A stretch of DNA of 64,000 nucleotides from Colwellia sp. 12G3 (GTDB lineage Bacteria > Pseudomonadota > Gammaproteobacteria > Enterobacterales > Alteromonadaceae), in contig NZ_PJAQ01000028.1 of NCBI RefSeq assembly GCF_002836775.1, positions 186,001-250,000 on the forward strand. The letters are read 5' to 3'. Shown in pieces: positions 8,921-20,421 of this stretch. The position numbers and the translations under genes are program-made. The notes under the pieces were generated by a model. That model was not told where the DNA came from. It saw only the letters and a program-made list of their open reading frames with translations, and ran no database searches. The stretch's first letter is position 1, and the number at the start of each line of letters is the position of its first letter.

Positions 8921-10426
8921 TTATTGATCGTGAATGGTAACATTTCCACCAGAAGTCCATCTTTTCAATTGCGCTTGCCAAGGCGAAATATCCCAATTAA
9001 CACCATTACCCAACTTTATTGCTGAGCGTATATGTTCAACTGCTTTGGTAAGTTCTCTATTTTCCTTTTTAGCAAAAGCCATTGCTTGTAAATATTGATA
9101 TTGAGGGTCTTCTTCTTGTTGCTTTTCAATGTCAGCTAAAATAACAATAGCGCCAGCAATATCTTGTAAATTTTCATCTTTAGCGAGCAGCTTAAGTTCG
9201 GCTGACGTTTGTTTTGCAAAAATATGCCCCTGATTGGCGGCTTCGCCTAACCAATACAAGGCTTTTGTCTCATCTTTGATAACCCAAGGACTATCAAGCA
9301 ATATACGCGCTAATCGATACTGTGCTTGACTTAATTCACCTTTAGCTGCCTCATAAAGCCAATGGATTGCTTGATCAACTTCTTTCTGCTCGCGATATAA
9401 CTTTAAACCATACTCGTATTTAGCCTGCATATAGCCATTTTCCGCCGCGCCTTTAAGTAATCTGTTAACATCTCCATCTTCTTGAGTTAACCAAGGGAAG
9501 TTCATTAGTGCCATGCCATAACTATATTGATCTTTGACTAAATCACTTTCACTCAAGGTAGCGGTTAAGCGCTTAATGTTTTTATAGAATGTATAATAAT
9601 CTCGTTTCATTCTAAACCGATTATATTGAGCAATGCCCATATAGGTGCGGTTGATGAAATGAAGGTTTTTATCGTTAAATGTCGGTTTAGGGAAACTATT
9701 CAAGGTTAAATCAAATACAGCAGAGTCAACAATGCCACTGGTTTTTACTTGGCTAATATTTCTAACCGACCCATCTGCGCCAATATCGTAATCAGCAATA
9801 AGAAAATAGGGTTCAGGAATAAAAAACTCTCCTTGATCTTCGTTTGATTCAACCATAATCATACCCGTTTCATCAAAAGGGTCACCTCCTGTTGACGGTG
9901 GTCCACCGAACAATTGTGAATCATCGAGACCATCGTTGGTATGAACATCAACTTCACTAATATCATCATAATCACCAAAGGTGAATCGTTGCGCTAAGTT
10001 TTTTTCATTTAATTGTGGTTGATACTTACGGTAAACAACTTGTTTGGTAAATGCTGTTTTAGAGGTTTTGATTAACGCGACTATTTTAGATTTTTCTGCT
10101 GGTTGAACATTGGCAATTAAGTTATCTACAATGTCAATTGAGTTATCAAAGTTATGCTCTGCGGCCATAGAAAACCACACCAGCGCTTTAAAACTATCCG
10201 CTTCAATGCCTAAGCCTTTATAATGCATAACACCGAGTTGATAATACACCTTAGGGTTTTTAGTCTCGGCAATACTGAGGTATTCATTAAGCGCTAAGTC
10301 ATACTGGTGTTTTTCAAAATAACTATCTGCTTGCTCAATACTATCAGCGAAACTTGAAAAACTGGCCGACACTATCAAGGTTAATAAAAGCTTACTCACT
10401 AACATCTTTAACCTTTGCATTTTCAT
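8921..10426 (-). CDS. Periplasmic Sel1/TPR-repeat protein with embedded TonB-C-like domain
   Basis: About 501 residues. I place the start at the ATG at 10426 (MKMQRLKML), since the upstream alternative is a TTG. A signal peptide ends near SSFA. Sel1/TPR repeats occur at the N-terminus (YYQLGVMHYKGLGIEADSFKALVWFSMAAEHN) and again in the C-terminal half (YGYALxN-like units, EYGLKLYREQKEVDQAIHWLYEAA, YRLARILLDSPWVIKDETKALYWLGEAANQG). Between them, around residues 210-275, is a stretch resembling the C-terminal domain of energy-transducing TonB proteins (FLIADYDIGADGSVRNISQVKTSG, then SFPKPTF). There is no obvious TonB proline-rich spacer or membrane anchor beyond the signal peptide. It could be a scaffold or accessory factor for TonB-dependent uptake; the function is not established. 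It precedes a sulfatase gene in the same direction. Confidence 0.75.
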   Translation of the reverse strand: MKMQRLKMLVSKLLLTLIVSASFSSFADSIEQADSYFEKHQYDLALNEYLSIAETKNPKVYYQLGVMHYKGLGIEADSFKALVWFSMAAEHNFDNSIDIVDNLIANVQPAEKSKIVALIKTSKTAFTKQVVYRKYQPQLNEKNLAQRFTFGDYDDISEVDVHTNDGLDDSQLFGGPPSTGGDPFDETGMIMVESNEDQGEFFIPEPYFLIADYDIGADGSVRNISQVKTSGIVDSAVFDLTLNSFPKPTFNDKNLHFINRTYMGIAQYNRFRMKRDYYTFYKNIKRLTATLSESDLVKDQYSYGMALMNFPWLTQEDGDVNRLLKGAAENGYMQAKYEYGLKLYREQKEVDQAIHWLYEAAKGELSQAQYRLARILLDSPWVIKDETKALYWLGEAANQGHIFAKQTSAELKLLAKDENLQDIAGAIVILADIEKQQEEDPQYQYLQAMAFAKKENRELTKAVEHIRSAIKLGNGVNWDISPWQAQLKRWTSGGNVTIHDQ

Positions 10427-10482
10427 AAAACTCAATCCATGTGTTTGAAGGACATTAATACCAACTATCTGCCCTTCTAGGT

Positions 10483-10512
10483 AAAAAAAAAGCTATTCAA
10501 AATTGAATAGCT
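10483..10512 (-). terminator. Rho-independent terminator after the 10548-12308 gene
   Basis: On the minus strand a perfect 10-bp stem, AGCTATTCAA pairing with TTGAATAGCT around a 2-nt loop, is followed directly by nine T residues. It starts 36 bp after the stop at 10548, so the surface-protein gene is probably a single-gene unit. Confidence 0.9.
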
Positions 10513-10547
10513 TTAATTGATTTAATTAGTTTTCTCGTTACTAATTT

Positions 10548-12308
10548 TTATTTCTTTGATTTTACTAAACGTCTAACCAATGATAAACCACCGAGTAACA
10601 TCATACCGATAAAGCCCAACGAACCACCATCTGGTACCGGTGATTGCGTTTTAACAAGGTTCACCTTGATAGTGGCAGTATCAACTGATGCATCAAAGCG
10701 TTTCTCAGTGTCTGGCCAATTTACGCCATTATCAACAGTGAGTTGAAATACTATCGGTGTATCCTCGTTCCACTCCGGTACAGTAAAGGTAAATTCTGAC
10801 TCTGAGATTCCGCCTCCGGCGACAAATCGTTGATCCCATCTAGGGTCACCCATAGAGCTATTAAATTGCTTCCATAAATAGGTAAACTCATTATCCTCGA
10901 TGTTTTCACTGTCCGTTGTTGCGCTGCCACTGATTACAATAACGTCTCCAACAGCTACATTGATATACTCGACTTCGATCTCTATGCCATCTTCATTGGT
11001 TTCGATAACTATGGTAGAACCGTTAGCTTCATCCATTCCCATTATTGTTGCACTTGCTGTTACTGTGGCAGGCGTTGGTACAATAGTTAATGGGTATGTT
11101 GCTACTTCCGTGTTAATAGCATCTTCAATAGTTAGCTCAAATTCGGCTTCTTCTATTGCCTCTACATCAGGCGCGGTAAAAGAGACTGTTTGCCCATCTG
11201 GGGCAAGTGTAACCTCAGTACCTGATAACTGTAACCAAGAATAAGTACCGACATCACTGTTGGGTACTGACTCACTAGCATCAAGGGTAATCGTAGTATT
11301 TTCGATAAACATTGAGAAGTCTGGACCAATCTCTATTTCGATAGTTTTAGTTGCGTCTAAAGGATAAGCATCATTGATATCTAGAACGGTATCATTATCA
11401 TCATCATTATCTAGGGTTAAACCAGAGCCATCAATACAGGCTTGGTCGCAACTGTCAAGAAAGTCATCTGGCATAGCGTCATCATCAGTATCAGTGGCTG
11501 CTGCAGCATTATTAGGGAACTTATCATATAAGTCACTAATACCATCTTCATCAGCATCAGGAATTTCTGGTCCCTTTAATGAAAAATTATCAACCCACAT
11601 TCTGGCATATTCAGTTTTAACAATAACAGCCGGCGCTAAATCAGCGGTACGCAAGTAAACTTTAAATGGTTGAGTTATATCCGTATCAGCAGGCGCAGTG
11701 AAACTGTCTTCAAGGGTTACCCATGCATTGTCCGAAAGTACAGTATTCGTTAAGGCAACTAATGTCACTTCCGAGTTACCATTATCATCAACAGGAGCAC
11801 CTTGTTTAGAATAAGCATAGGCCCATTGTAATGTGCCTTTGGTTGCGCCATCTCCTTTTACATAATAAGTAACGCCAACTTGTATTCCTTCTACTTCACG
11901 TGCAAGACCATCAGAATGTGCTGAACGCATATGATTTTGAAATTGAACGTTGGTGTCATTGCCTGCAGGTGCGTGTTCAGATCGTTCTGGAAGAGATTGA
12001 GGTCCTGCGGCCTGAGTTCTGGTGTTATCAATATATCTTGACCAACCTGTACCTATTTGACCATAAGCTGAAACGGGTATTTTATTACCGTCAGCATCGA
12101 CTGCAGTTCTGAATAAGAAAATACCAGTAGGTGCTTCATAAACTAAATTACCCATACCCCAACCTGAAGCTTCAAACCCAGTAAGCCCTTCTAAATCACC
12201 ATCAGGAAAATATTCAACCAGTTCGTCAGCAGCAAATGAAGATGTACTTGCCAGTAATAATGTCGCCGCAACCGCTGCTGCAACTTTGTTTATTGAAATA
12301 ATGCTCAT
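10548..12308 (-). CDS. Secreted multidomain protein with GlyGly-CTERM-like anchor; candidate surface glycan-binding protein
   Basis: 586 residues with a signal peptide (1-27, ending SSFA). The N-terminal 30-245 region looks like a beta-sandwich carbohydrate-binding module (FEASGWGMGNLVYE, GVTYYVKGDGATKGTLQWAY, EYARMWVDNFSLKGP). Next comes a thrombospondin-type-3-like calcium-binding stretch (DADEDGISDLYDKFPNN, DTDDDAMPDD, DNDDDNDTVLDINDAYP). Two PKD/Ig-like domains follow (TITLDASESV; YLWKQFNSSMGD). The tail PDGGSLGFIGMMLLGGLSLVRR plus KSKK has a Gly-Gly motif, a hydrophobic helix and a basic end, the GlyGly-CTERM pattern for rhombosortase sorting. No catalytic motif is visible. In a PUL without SusD/SusE, this is a candidate for the surface glycan-capture function (inference). 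The ATG has a GGGGA ribosome site 5 nt upstream. Confidence 0.82.
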   Translation of the reverse strand: MSIISINKVAAAVAATLLLASTSSFAADELVEYFPDGDLEGLTGFEASGWGMGNLVYEAPTGIFLFRTAVDADGNKIPVSAYGQIGTGWSRYIDNTRTQAAGPQSLPERSEHAPAGNDTNVQFQNHMRSAHSDGLAREVEGIQVGVTYYVKGDGATKGTLQWAYAYSKQGAPVDDNGNSEVTLVALTNTVLSDNAWVTLEDSFTAPADTDITQPFKVYLRTADLAPAVIVKTEYARMWVDNFSLKGPEIPDADEDGISDLYDKFPNNAAAATDTDDDAMPDDFLDSCDQACIDGSGLTLDNDDDNDTVLDINDAYPLDATKTIEIEIGPDFSMFIENTTITLDASESVPNSDVGTYSWLQLSGTEVTLAPDGQTVSFTAPDVEAIEEAEFELTIEDAINTEVATYPLTIVPTPATVTASATIMGMDEANGSTIVIETNEDGIEIEVEYINVAVGDVIVISGSATTDSENIEDNEFTYLWKQFNSSMGDPRWDQRFVAGGGISESEFTFTVPEWNEDTPIVFQLTVDNGVNWPDTEKRFDASVDTATIKVNLVKTQSPVPDGGSLGFIGMMLLGGLSLVRRLVKSKK

Positions 12309-12611
12309 TATAGTTCCCCGTATACATTTCTATGTTAGTAACTCAACAAATTGTCTGATAATTAATTTGTTATGTTTTATGTTTTATGTTGACTATTGTT
12401 ATTTTTATACTGTTCATGGTATTGAATCGCCCTTAGGGACAACGTTATACCTAATCTACACTTTTATAATTATTTGTAAATGTTTTTTGTCATATTTATT
12501 TTTTTAATTGAAAGTAAATCACAAATAAACACCTACAATAAATGAGTAATTAACTGTTATTTATAGATAAAATCAAAGAACCTTCTAATCTAAATAACAG
12601 ACAAAAATAAA

Positions 12612-12623
12612 GGTAACGTTCCC
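12612..12623. promoter_or_regulatory. Candidate LacI-family operator
   Basis: GGTAACGTTCCC is a strong match to the recurring PUL motif. It lies in the 12309-12692 gap, about 304 bp before the surface-protein ATG, further away than other sites. A second, poorer AACGTT core (GACAACGTTATA, 12438-12449) is closer, at about 130 bp. The remainder of the gap is AT-rich without other features I can support, apart from the hairpin at 12638. Confidence 0.6.
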
Positions 12624-12637
12624 TTTAAGTATCACTC

Positions 12638-12667
12638 GTCGTTTCTTGTTTTTATAGAAGAAACGAC
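12638..12667 (-). terminator. Hairpin downstream of LacZ-like gene, possible terminator without T-run
   Basis: GTCGTTTCTT and AAGAAACGAC form a perfect 10-bp stem with a 10-nt loop, 26-55 bp after the stop of the GH2 gene at 12693. No clear T-run follows on either strand, so intrinsic termination is uncertain. Confidence 0.4.
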
Positions 12668-12692
12668 CAAGTTACTGCCGTTATATACGGAA

Positions 12693-15926
<3,234 letters not shown>

Positions 15927-16024
15927 CTAATCTCCTCAGTGATACGTAATACTTTATTATTTAGGAAGTAATTTTGCTCTATTAAAATATAATTAAGCTT
16001 GGTTTTATACAGGTAAAACTTAGT

Positions 16025-16036
16025 GGTAACGATACC
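16025..16036. promoter_or_regulatory. Candidate LacI-family operator, divergent promoter region
   Basis: GGTAACGATACC, part of a 16-bp imperfect palindrome (16023-16038, GTGGTAAC/GATACCAC, one mismatch). It lies 102 bp from the GH2 start at 15923 and within the 15924-16289 gap shared with the plus-strand GH-A gene. Confidence 0.7.
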
Positions 16037-16139
16037 ACAAATAATGAAAATAATTACCTATCCTCTATACAAATAAAACAACAAAATTAAAACTCGTTAC
16101 CAAACAGTCACTTAATAACCACCAAAGAGGAATGATAGT

Positions 16140-16151
16140 GATAACGTTCCC
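16140..16151. promoter_or_regulatory. Candidate LacI-family operator, divergent promoter region
   Basis: GATAACGTTCCC, the second site in the same divergent gap, 139 bp before the GH-A start at 16290. Two sites 115 bp apart between divergent genes would allow looping by a tetrameric LacI-type protein, or separate control of each gene. Nothing else in the gap is supported. Confidence 0.65.
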
Positions 16152-16289
16152 TTTTTTATTGTTAGCCCTGTAAACTTGTGTTATTTATTATCATGTTCAA
16201 TTCTAAAACTAATAGCAAATTCGTTCAGTCCGCCTAAGCACTAAATAAGCTAACTAACGAAAAAATAATTATAATAATAAGGAATGACA

Positions 16290-18545
16290 ATGAAAAAGAG
16301 CTTACAAATACTAGCATTGAGCTTATGCTCAATTAGCGCCTGTTTAAGCGCAGCGGTTCAAATTGACATTGATGGAACAAAAGTCAGCCACACCGTTAAT
16401 CCGATGATACAGGGTCATGGTCTAGTCTACTCTGAAGAAGCCGACGCTATTTATGCTGACGGCACTATGGCTCAATTATACAAAGACGTTGGCGCTGGAT
16501 TTCTTCGTTGGCCTGGCGGCACAGTAGCGACCATGTATCATTGGAATGATTTAACCGGTGTTGGTTGGATTGATAAATGGGATCCTAGCTATAACTCTGC
16601 AGGAGACAAAGACGCTTCTGAGTACATGGACTTAGACGAGTATATTACCCTCACCAATGCGGCAGGCACTGAGCCTATGTTAGGCATTAATATGAGTTCA
16701 GGTATTGAATGGGACAGAGAAGCCGAAGCATTACAAGAAGCTAAAGATATGATCAGCTATTGCCTAACAAAAGGCTTCAGCGTCAAATACTTTTACCTTG
16801 ATAACGAAACCTACCATGAAGGTAATGGTTACAACAAAGACAAAGATGGTGACGGCGAACATTGGACTCCACAAGTTTATGGCGAGCAGCTTAATATTTA
16901 TGCAGCAGCCATTAAAACTCTAGTACCCGACGCTAAAATCATCGCCAACTGGACCGACAAAATTAGAACAAATACCAATGACTATACAACGATAATCAAT
17001 GTTGCTGGCAATAATATTGACTACATTGATGTGCATTGGTATTGGAAATGGGGAGTGTCAACTTGGGATGCTTGGAAAGCTAAAACCCCGATGGAAAATG
17101 AAACCGCTTATTACGATGGTGGTACTTTTGTCGAAGAAATCGCCTATTTCAACAATTTTACCGCAGCTCTAGGTAAGCCTCATATTAAGCTAGCGGCTTT
17201 AGAGTGGAACATTGCACCGGGTGATCACAATACTAACCCAGAGCACACTCCATATAAAACTGCGCTAATGGCTTCTGAAATGCAAATGCAATTTATCCAA
17301 GGCGGTTTAGAGCTAGCTTCAATGTGGTCTACACAATGGTCAGGTAGCTCAACAGCAGAGTTTCAGTTCTTGGTTAATTCTGATGATAATTACGCCCCAA
17401 GCCCGATGGCTAAAGTTTTTGAATTGTACAAATATGCCGTTAATGGTGCGGTAGTAGAGAGTAGTTCAGCTGATAATCAAATAATGTCTACTACGGTAAT
17501 TAAAGGTGACAAAGCTTACGTTTATCTACTGAGTAAAAGGCATAGTAATGAAAGCGCTGAATTTTCAATAAACGGTTACGACATCATCTCAGTTGGTCAA
17601 GCCAAACGTTTTAGTGCTCCAGGTGAATTAACCAGTATTGGCCTATGGAACAACGGCACAACCGGTAATTATATGGCGACCATTCAGCCATATACCTTGA
17701 CCATGGTCGAATTTAACATTGAAGCCGTAGCTGTAGAAGATCCGATCATTAATGGTGATTTCGAAGGTAATTTAAATGATTGGGATACATGGAATCAGCC
17801 CAGTTTAATAACCAATGATGTTTATAGTGGCAACAGTGCTGTGAAACTTTTAGACAAAGGCTCTTTAAGTCAAATTGTTACTGTTAAACCTGATACCACC
17901 TATGTTTTATCTGCTTATATGAAAGTTAGCAATAGTAATAAGCTAGTTGTCTTAGGTGTTAACAACTTAAATAATGAAGGAATGGGTACTTCAGACATAG
18001 TTGACACCCAATACACCAAACATACGGTTGTCTTTACCACAGCATCTGATCAATACGCAGTTCAAGTTTATGCTTGGTTACCGCCAAGTGATAATGAATC
18101 AGCCTTTGTTGACTTAATGGAGCTCAATGAGTTTAAAGCTGAAGTGCCTAATGGTGATTTTGAACAAGGGTTGACTAATTGGCATACATGGAACGCTGTC
18201 AGTATAACAAATACCGAGGTAAATTCAGCAAGCCAAGCATTGCAGTTAAACGGTAACGCTTCAGCTAACCAAGTTATTAACGTTCTCCCTAATACTAGCT
18301 ATACCATCAGCGGTTTTGCTAAAGTGGATGATACAGCCAATGGTAAAGTTGTCTTTGGCGCTAAAAATTCTGAAGACAACAGCACCTTAGTTAAAGTTGA
18401 CATTATAGATTCAGCCTATACCCAGCATCAGTTAACTTTTGTTACAGGACCAGATACAACGTCAGTAAATGTATACTTTTGGCGTCCAAAGGCTGGTCAA
18501 CAAGGTGCTTATTTAGACGATGTAACGATAATAAAAAACCCATAA
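16290..18545 (+). CDS. Clan GH-A glycoside hydrolase with two C-terminal carbohydrate-binding-like domains
   Basis: 751 residues. I choose the ATG at 16290, because an AAGGA directly abuts the alternative ATG at 16284 and is correctly spaced only for 16290. The N-terminal signal contains ISAC (Cys18), so it could be a lipoprotein or be cut nearby by signal peptidase I. The catalytic region (about 25-470) parallels the enzyme at 4828: FLRWPGGTV, DNETYHEG with acid/base Glu173, and ALEWN with nucleophile Glu305. An insertion NKDKDGDGEHW (182-192) resembles a calcium loop. Two similar domains follow, from about 480 (NGDFEGNLNDWDTWN) and about 620 (NGDFEQGLTNWHTWN), typical of CBM4/9-like galactose-binding-fold modules. 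Role: probable polymer-binding galactanase-type enzyme; exact family uncertain. It ends with its own terminator. Confidence 0.87.
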   Translation: MKKSLQILALSLCSISACLSAAVQIDIDGTKVSHTVNPMIQGHGLVYSEEADAIYADGTMAQLYKDVGAGFLRWPGGTVATMYHWNDLTGVGWIDKWDPSYNSAGDKDASEYMDLDEYITLTNAAGTEPMLGINMSSGIEWDREAEALQEAKDMISYCLTKGFSVKYFYLDNETYHEGNGYNKDKDGDGEHWTPQVYGEQLNIYAAAIKTLVPDAKIIANWTDKIRTNTNDYTTIINVAGNNIDYIDVHWYWKWGVSTWDAWKAKTPMENETAYYDGGTFVEEIAYFNNFTAALGKPHIKLAALEWNIAPGDHNTNPEHTPYKTALMASEMQMQFIQGGLELASMWSTQWSGSSTAEFQFLVNSDDNYAPSPMAKVFELYKYAVNGAVVESSSADNQIMSTTVIKGDKAYVYLLSKRHSNESAEFSINGYDIISVGQAKRFSAPGELTSIGLWNNGTTGNYMATIQPYTLTMVEFNIEAVAVEDPIINGDFEGNLNDWDTWNQPSLITNDVYSGNSAVKLLDKGSLSQIVTVKPDTTYVLSAYMKVSNSNKLVVLGVNNLNNEGMGTSDIVDTQYTKHTVVFTTASDQYAVQVYAWLPPSDNESAFVDLMELNEFKAEVPNGDFEQGLTNWHTWNAVSITNTEVNSASQALQLNGNASANQVINVLPNTSYTISGFAKVDDTANGKVVFGAKNSEDNSTLVKVDIIDSAYTQHQLTFVTGPDTTSVNVYFWRPKAGQQGAYLDDVTIIKNP

Positions 18546-18569
18546 GCCTCTATTAACCTATCTGAACTA

Positions 18570-18603
18570 AAAACGTCAACTTTATCGGTTGACGTTTTTT
18601 TTT
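18570..18603 (+). terminator. Rho-independent terminator after GH-A/CBM gene
   Basis: AAACGTCAAC pairs with GTTGACGTTT around a 7-nt loop and runs into nine T residues, 25 bp after the stop at 18545. It separates this gene from the sulfatase at 18712, which has its own operator-like site. Confidence 0.9.
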
Positions 18604-18630
18604 GCGTAATATTAATTTAACAACACAAAT

Positions 18631-18650
18631 AAATGGTAACGTTGCCATTT
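18631..18650. promoter_or_regulatory. Candidate LacI-family operator, near-perfect 20-bp palindrome
   Basis: AAATGGTAACGTTGCCATTT is a 20-bp inverted repeat with a single mismatched pair, centred on the CG of AACGTT, and is the longest symmetric example of the recurring motif. It ends 61 bp before the sulfatase ATG at 18712. Confidence 0.75.
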
Positions 18651-18711
18651 CAATGTATAGTTTGTAAAATATAACATTTAATTTTATCAAAAGACACATA
18701 AGAGAATAACA

Positions 18712-20166
18712 ATGAATACTATTAAACAGTTACTAACCATAGGTCTGCTTATTACCAGTAGCCAAATTTTTGCGGCACAACAACCCAACTTCATTGTTAT
18801 ATTAACTGACGACCAAGGTTACGCAGACGTTGGCTTTAATGGCAGTAAAGACATAAGAACACCAAACATTGACCGTATCGCCAATGAAGGAACCAAATTT
18901 AATAATGGCTATGTTAGTTACGCGGTTTGTGGTCCTAGTCGCGCAGGTTTATTAACCGGCCGTTATCAAGGTCGCTTCGGCTTTGACCGTAACCCTCATA
19001 TGGATCCAACCGATATAAAATCAGGTATGCCACTTGAAGAAAAAATGATTTCTGAAGTGTTAAAACCAGTCGGTTACACTTCAAGCATCATTGGTAAGTG
19101 GCATATGGGCTCACATCCTGAACTTACCCCAAATAAACGTGGCTTTGATCACTTTTATGGCTTTCTTGCGGGTGGTCATCAATACTTTCCACAAGACTTA
19201 ATCTATAAAGATATTGCAGAAGGGCTCACACAATCGCCTGATAAAGCATGGACCTCTTGGTATCGCACCAAACTACTAGAGAATGATAAACGTGTAGAAA
19301 CGACACAATACCTTACTGATGAGTTATCAACGTCGGCAGTTGAGTTTATTAAACGCGAACACGACAATCCTTTCTTTTTATATTTATCATATAACGCTCC
19401 ACATACACCGTTACAAGCAAGCAAAGAATATTTAGATCGCAATAAGCACATTCCAAAAGGTAAACGCCGTACTTATGCAGCCATGATAACAGCTGTTGAT
19501 GATGGTGTTGGTCGAGTACTAGCAACCCTAGATGAACTAGGACTTGATGATAATACCTTGGTATTTTTTCTTTCTGATAATGGTGGCCCTGAGTCTAAAA
19601 ACGCATCAGACAATGGTGAATTGAGAGGTCATAAAGGAGATTATTTTGAAGGCGGTATTCACGTACCTTTTGCCATGCGATGGCCGGGAAAAGTTCCTGC
19701 GGGGCAAACGTATAATAATTCAGTAAGTTCACTTGATATTTTAGCAACATTTGCTGGCTTAACTAACGCGCCAATAGCAAAAGAACGCCCTTTAGATGGC
19801 GTTAATTTAATGCCTTATGTTACCGGTGAAAACACCAGCCAACCACACGAAATTTTATTTTGGCGTAATTTTGACAAAGGTATCGTTGCGGCTCGACGTG
19901 ATAATAATAAAACCATTTTATTTAAGAAAAATGATCAAAAGCATTTATATGATTTAGACAAAGATTTGTCCGAAACCACCAATTTAGTCAAAACCAAAAC
20001 CGAAACATATAGTAAACAACAAGGTGAAATGGCTGCTTGGGAAAATGAGCTTGCTGATGAACCTGCTTTTACAGGCTTAATTATGGCTAAGAAAGAACAC
20101 AAAAAAGCACTGGCCGAATATAAAAAGCAGAAGAAAAACAAAAAACAAGAGAAAAGTAATGACTGA
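18712..20166 (+). CDS. Type I sulfatase, exported (CGPSR type)
   Basis: 484 residues with a signal peptide (about 1-22), metal DD at 33-34, and formylglycine motif CGPSR with Cys73 in YVSYAVCGPSRAGLLTGRYQGRFGF. Landmarks include GKWHMGSHPELTPNKRGFDHFYGFLAGGHQYFP, FLSDNGGPESKNASDNGELRGHKGDYFEGG, and a Lys-rich C-terminal tail (about 465-484). It is the close paralogue of the sulfatase at 2536-4011; one difference is a short insertion around residue 165 (EGLTQSPDKAWTSW). It is probably a single-gene unit with its own operator-like site. It is convergent with the sulfatase at 20422. Confidence 0.95.
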   Translation: MNTIKQLLTIGLLITSSQIFAAQQPNFIVILTDDQGYADVGFNGSKDIRTPNIDRIANEGTKFNNGYVSYAVCGPSRAGLLTGRYQGRFGFDRNPHMDPTDIKSGMPLEEKMISEVLKPVGYTSSIIGKWHMGSHPELTPNKRGFDHFYGFLAGGHQYFPQDLIYKDIAEGLTQSPDKAWTSWYRTKLLENDKRVETTQYLTDELSTSAVEFIKREHDNPFFLYLSYNAPHTPLQASKEYLDRNKHIPKGKRRTYAAMITAVDDGVGRVLATLDELGLDDNTLVFFLSDNGGPESKNASDNGELRGHKGDYFEGGIHVPFAMRWPGKVPAGQTYNNSVSSLDILATFAGLTNAPIAKERPLDGVNLMPYVTGENTSQPHEILFWRNFDKGIVAARRDNNKTILFKKNDQKHLYDLDKDLSETTNLVKTKTETYSKQQGEMAAWENELADEPAFTGLIMAKKEHKKALAEYKKQKKNKKQEKSND

Positions 20167-20363
20167 GTAGCTTATTAGATAATGCAGGAGGTTCTCCTAA
20201 ATCAATTATCTTACCCCATCACTTCAGCTCTTTATTAGAAATGGCCCGGTGGTGAAAATCACTAATAACTTAACCCCCTTAACAACAAAGAAAATATTGC
20301 TACCACCGAGGCGCTACGCGCTACACCGAGGAATTGATTGAACCACTAGGTATGACATCCCTA

Positions 20364-20381
20364 CGGCTATGTACATAGCCG
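20364..20381. repeat. Perfect 18-bp palindrome in convergent intergenic region
   Basis: CGGCTATGTACATAGCCG is fully self-complementary. It lies between two convergent sulfatase genes, next to repeated ACCGAGG units (20305-20334) and GCGCTACGCGC. About 20 bp further on is TTTAATGAAATTGGTATAA (20399-20417), which resembles one end of the MITE-like element at 43164-43324. It may be a bidirectional terminator or a remnant repeat element; no T-run supports a classic terminator. Confidence 0.5.
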
Positions 20382-20421
20382 CAGGTATTGGCACTTAATT
20401 TAATGAAATTGGTATAAATGA

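Noticed and set aside
10900..11244. Open frame antisense to the secreted multidomain gene
   Set aside because: Lies fully inside a well-supported gene on the opposite strand, with a biased composition that mirrors that gene and no ribosome site or known domain.
12438..12449. GACAACGTTATA as a primary operator of the surface-protein gene
   Set aside because: It keeps the AACGTT core but both outer parts differ from the consensus; kept only as a note.
20178..20210. AGGAG/CTCCT hairpin after the sulfatase stop as a terminator
   Set aside because: Stem of only 5 bp with scattered further pairing and no T-run.
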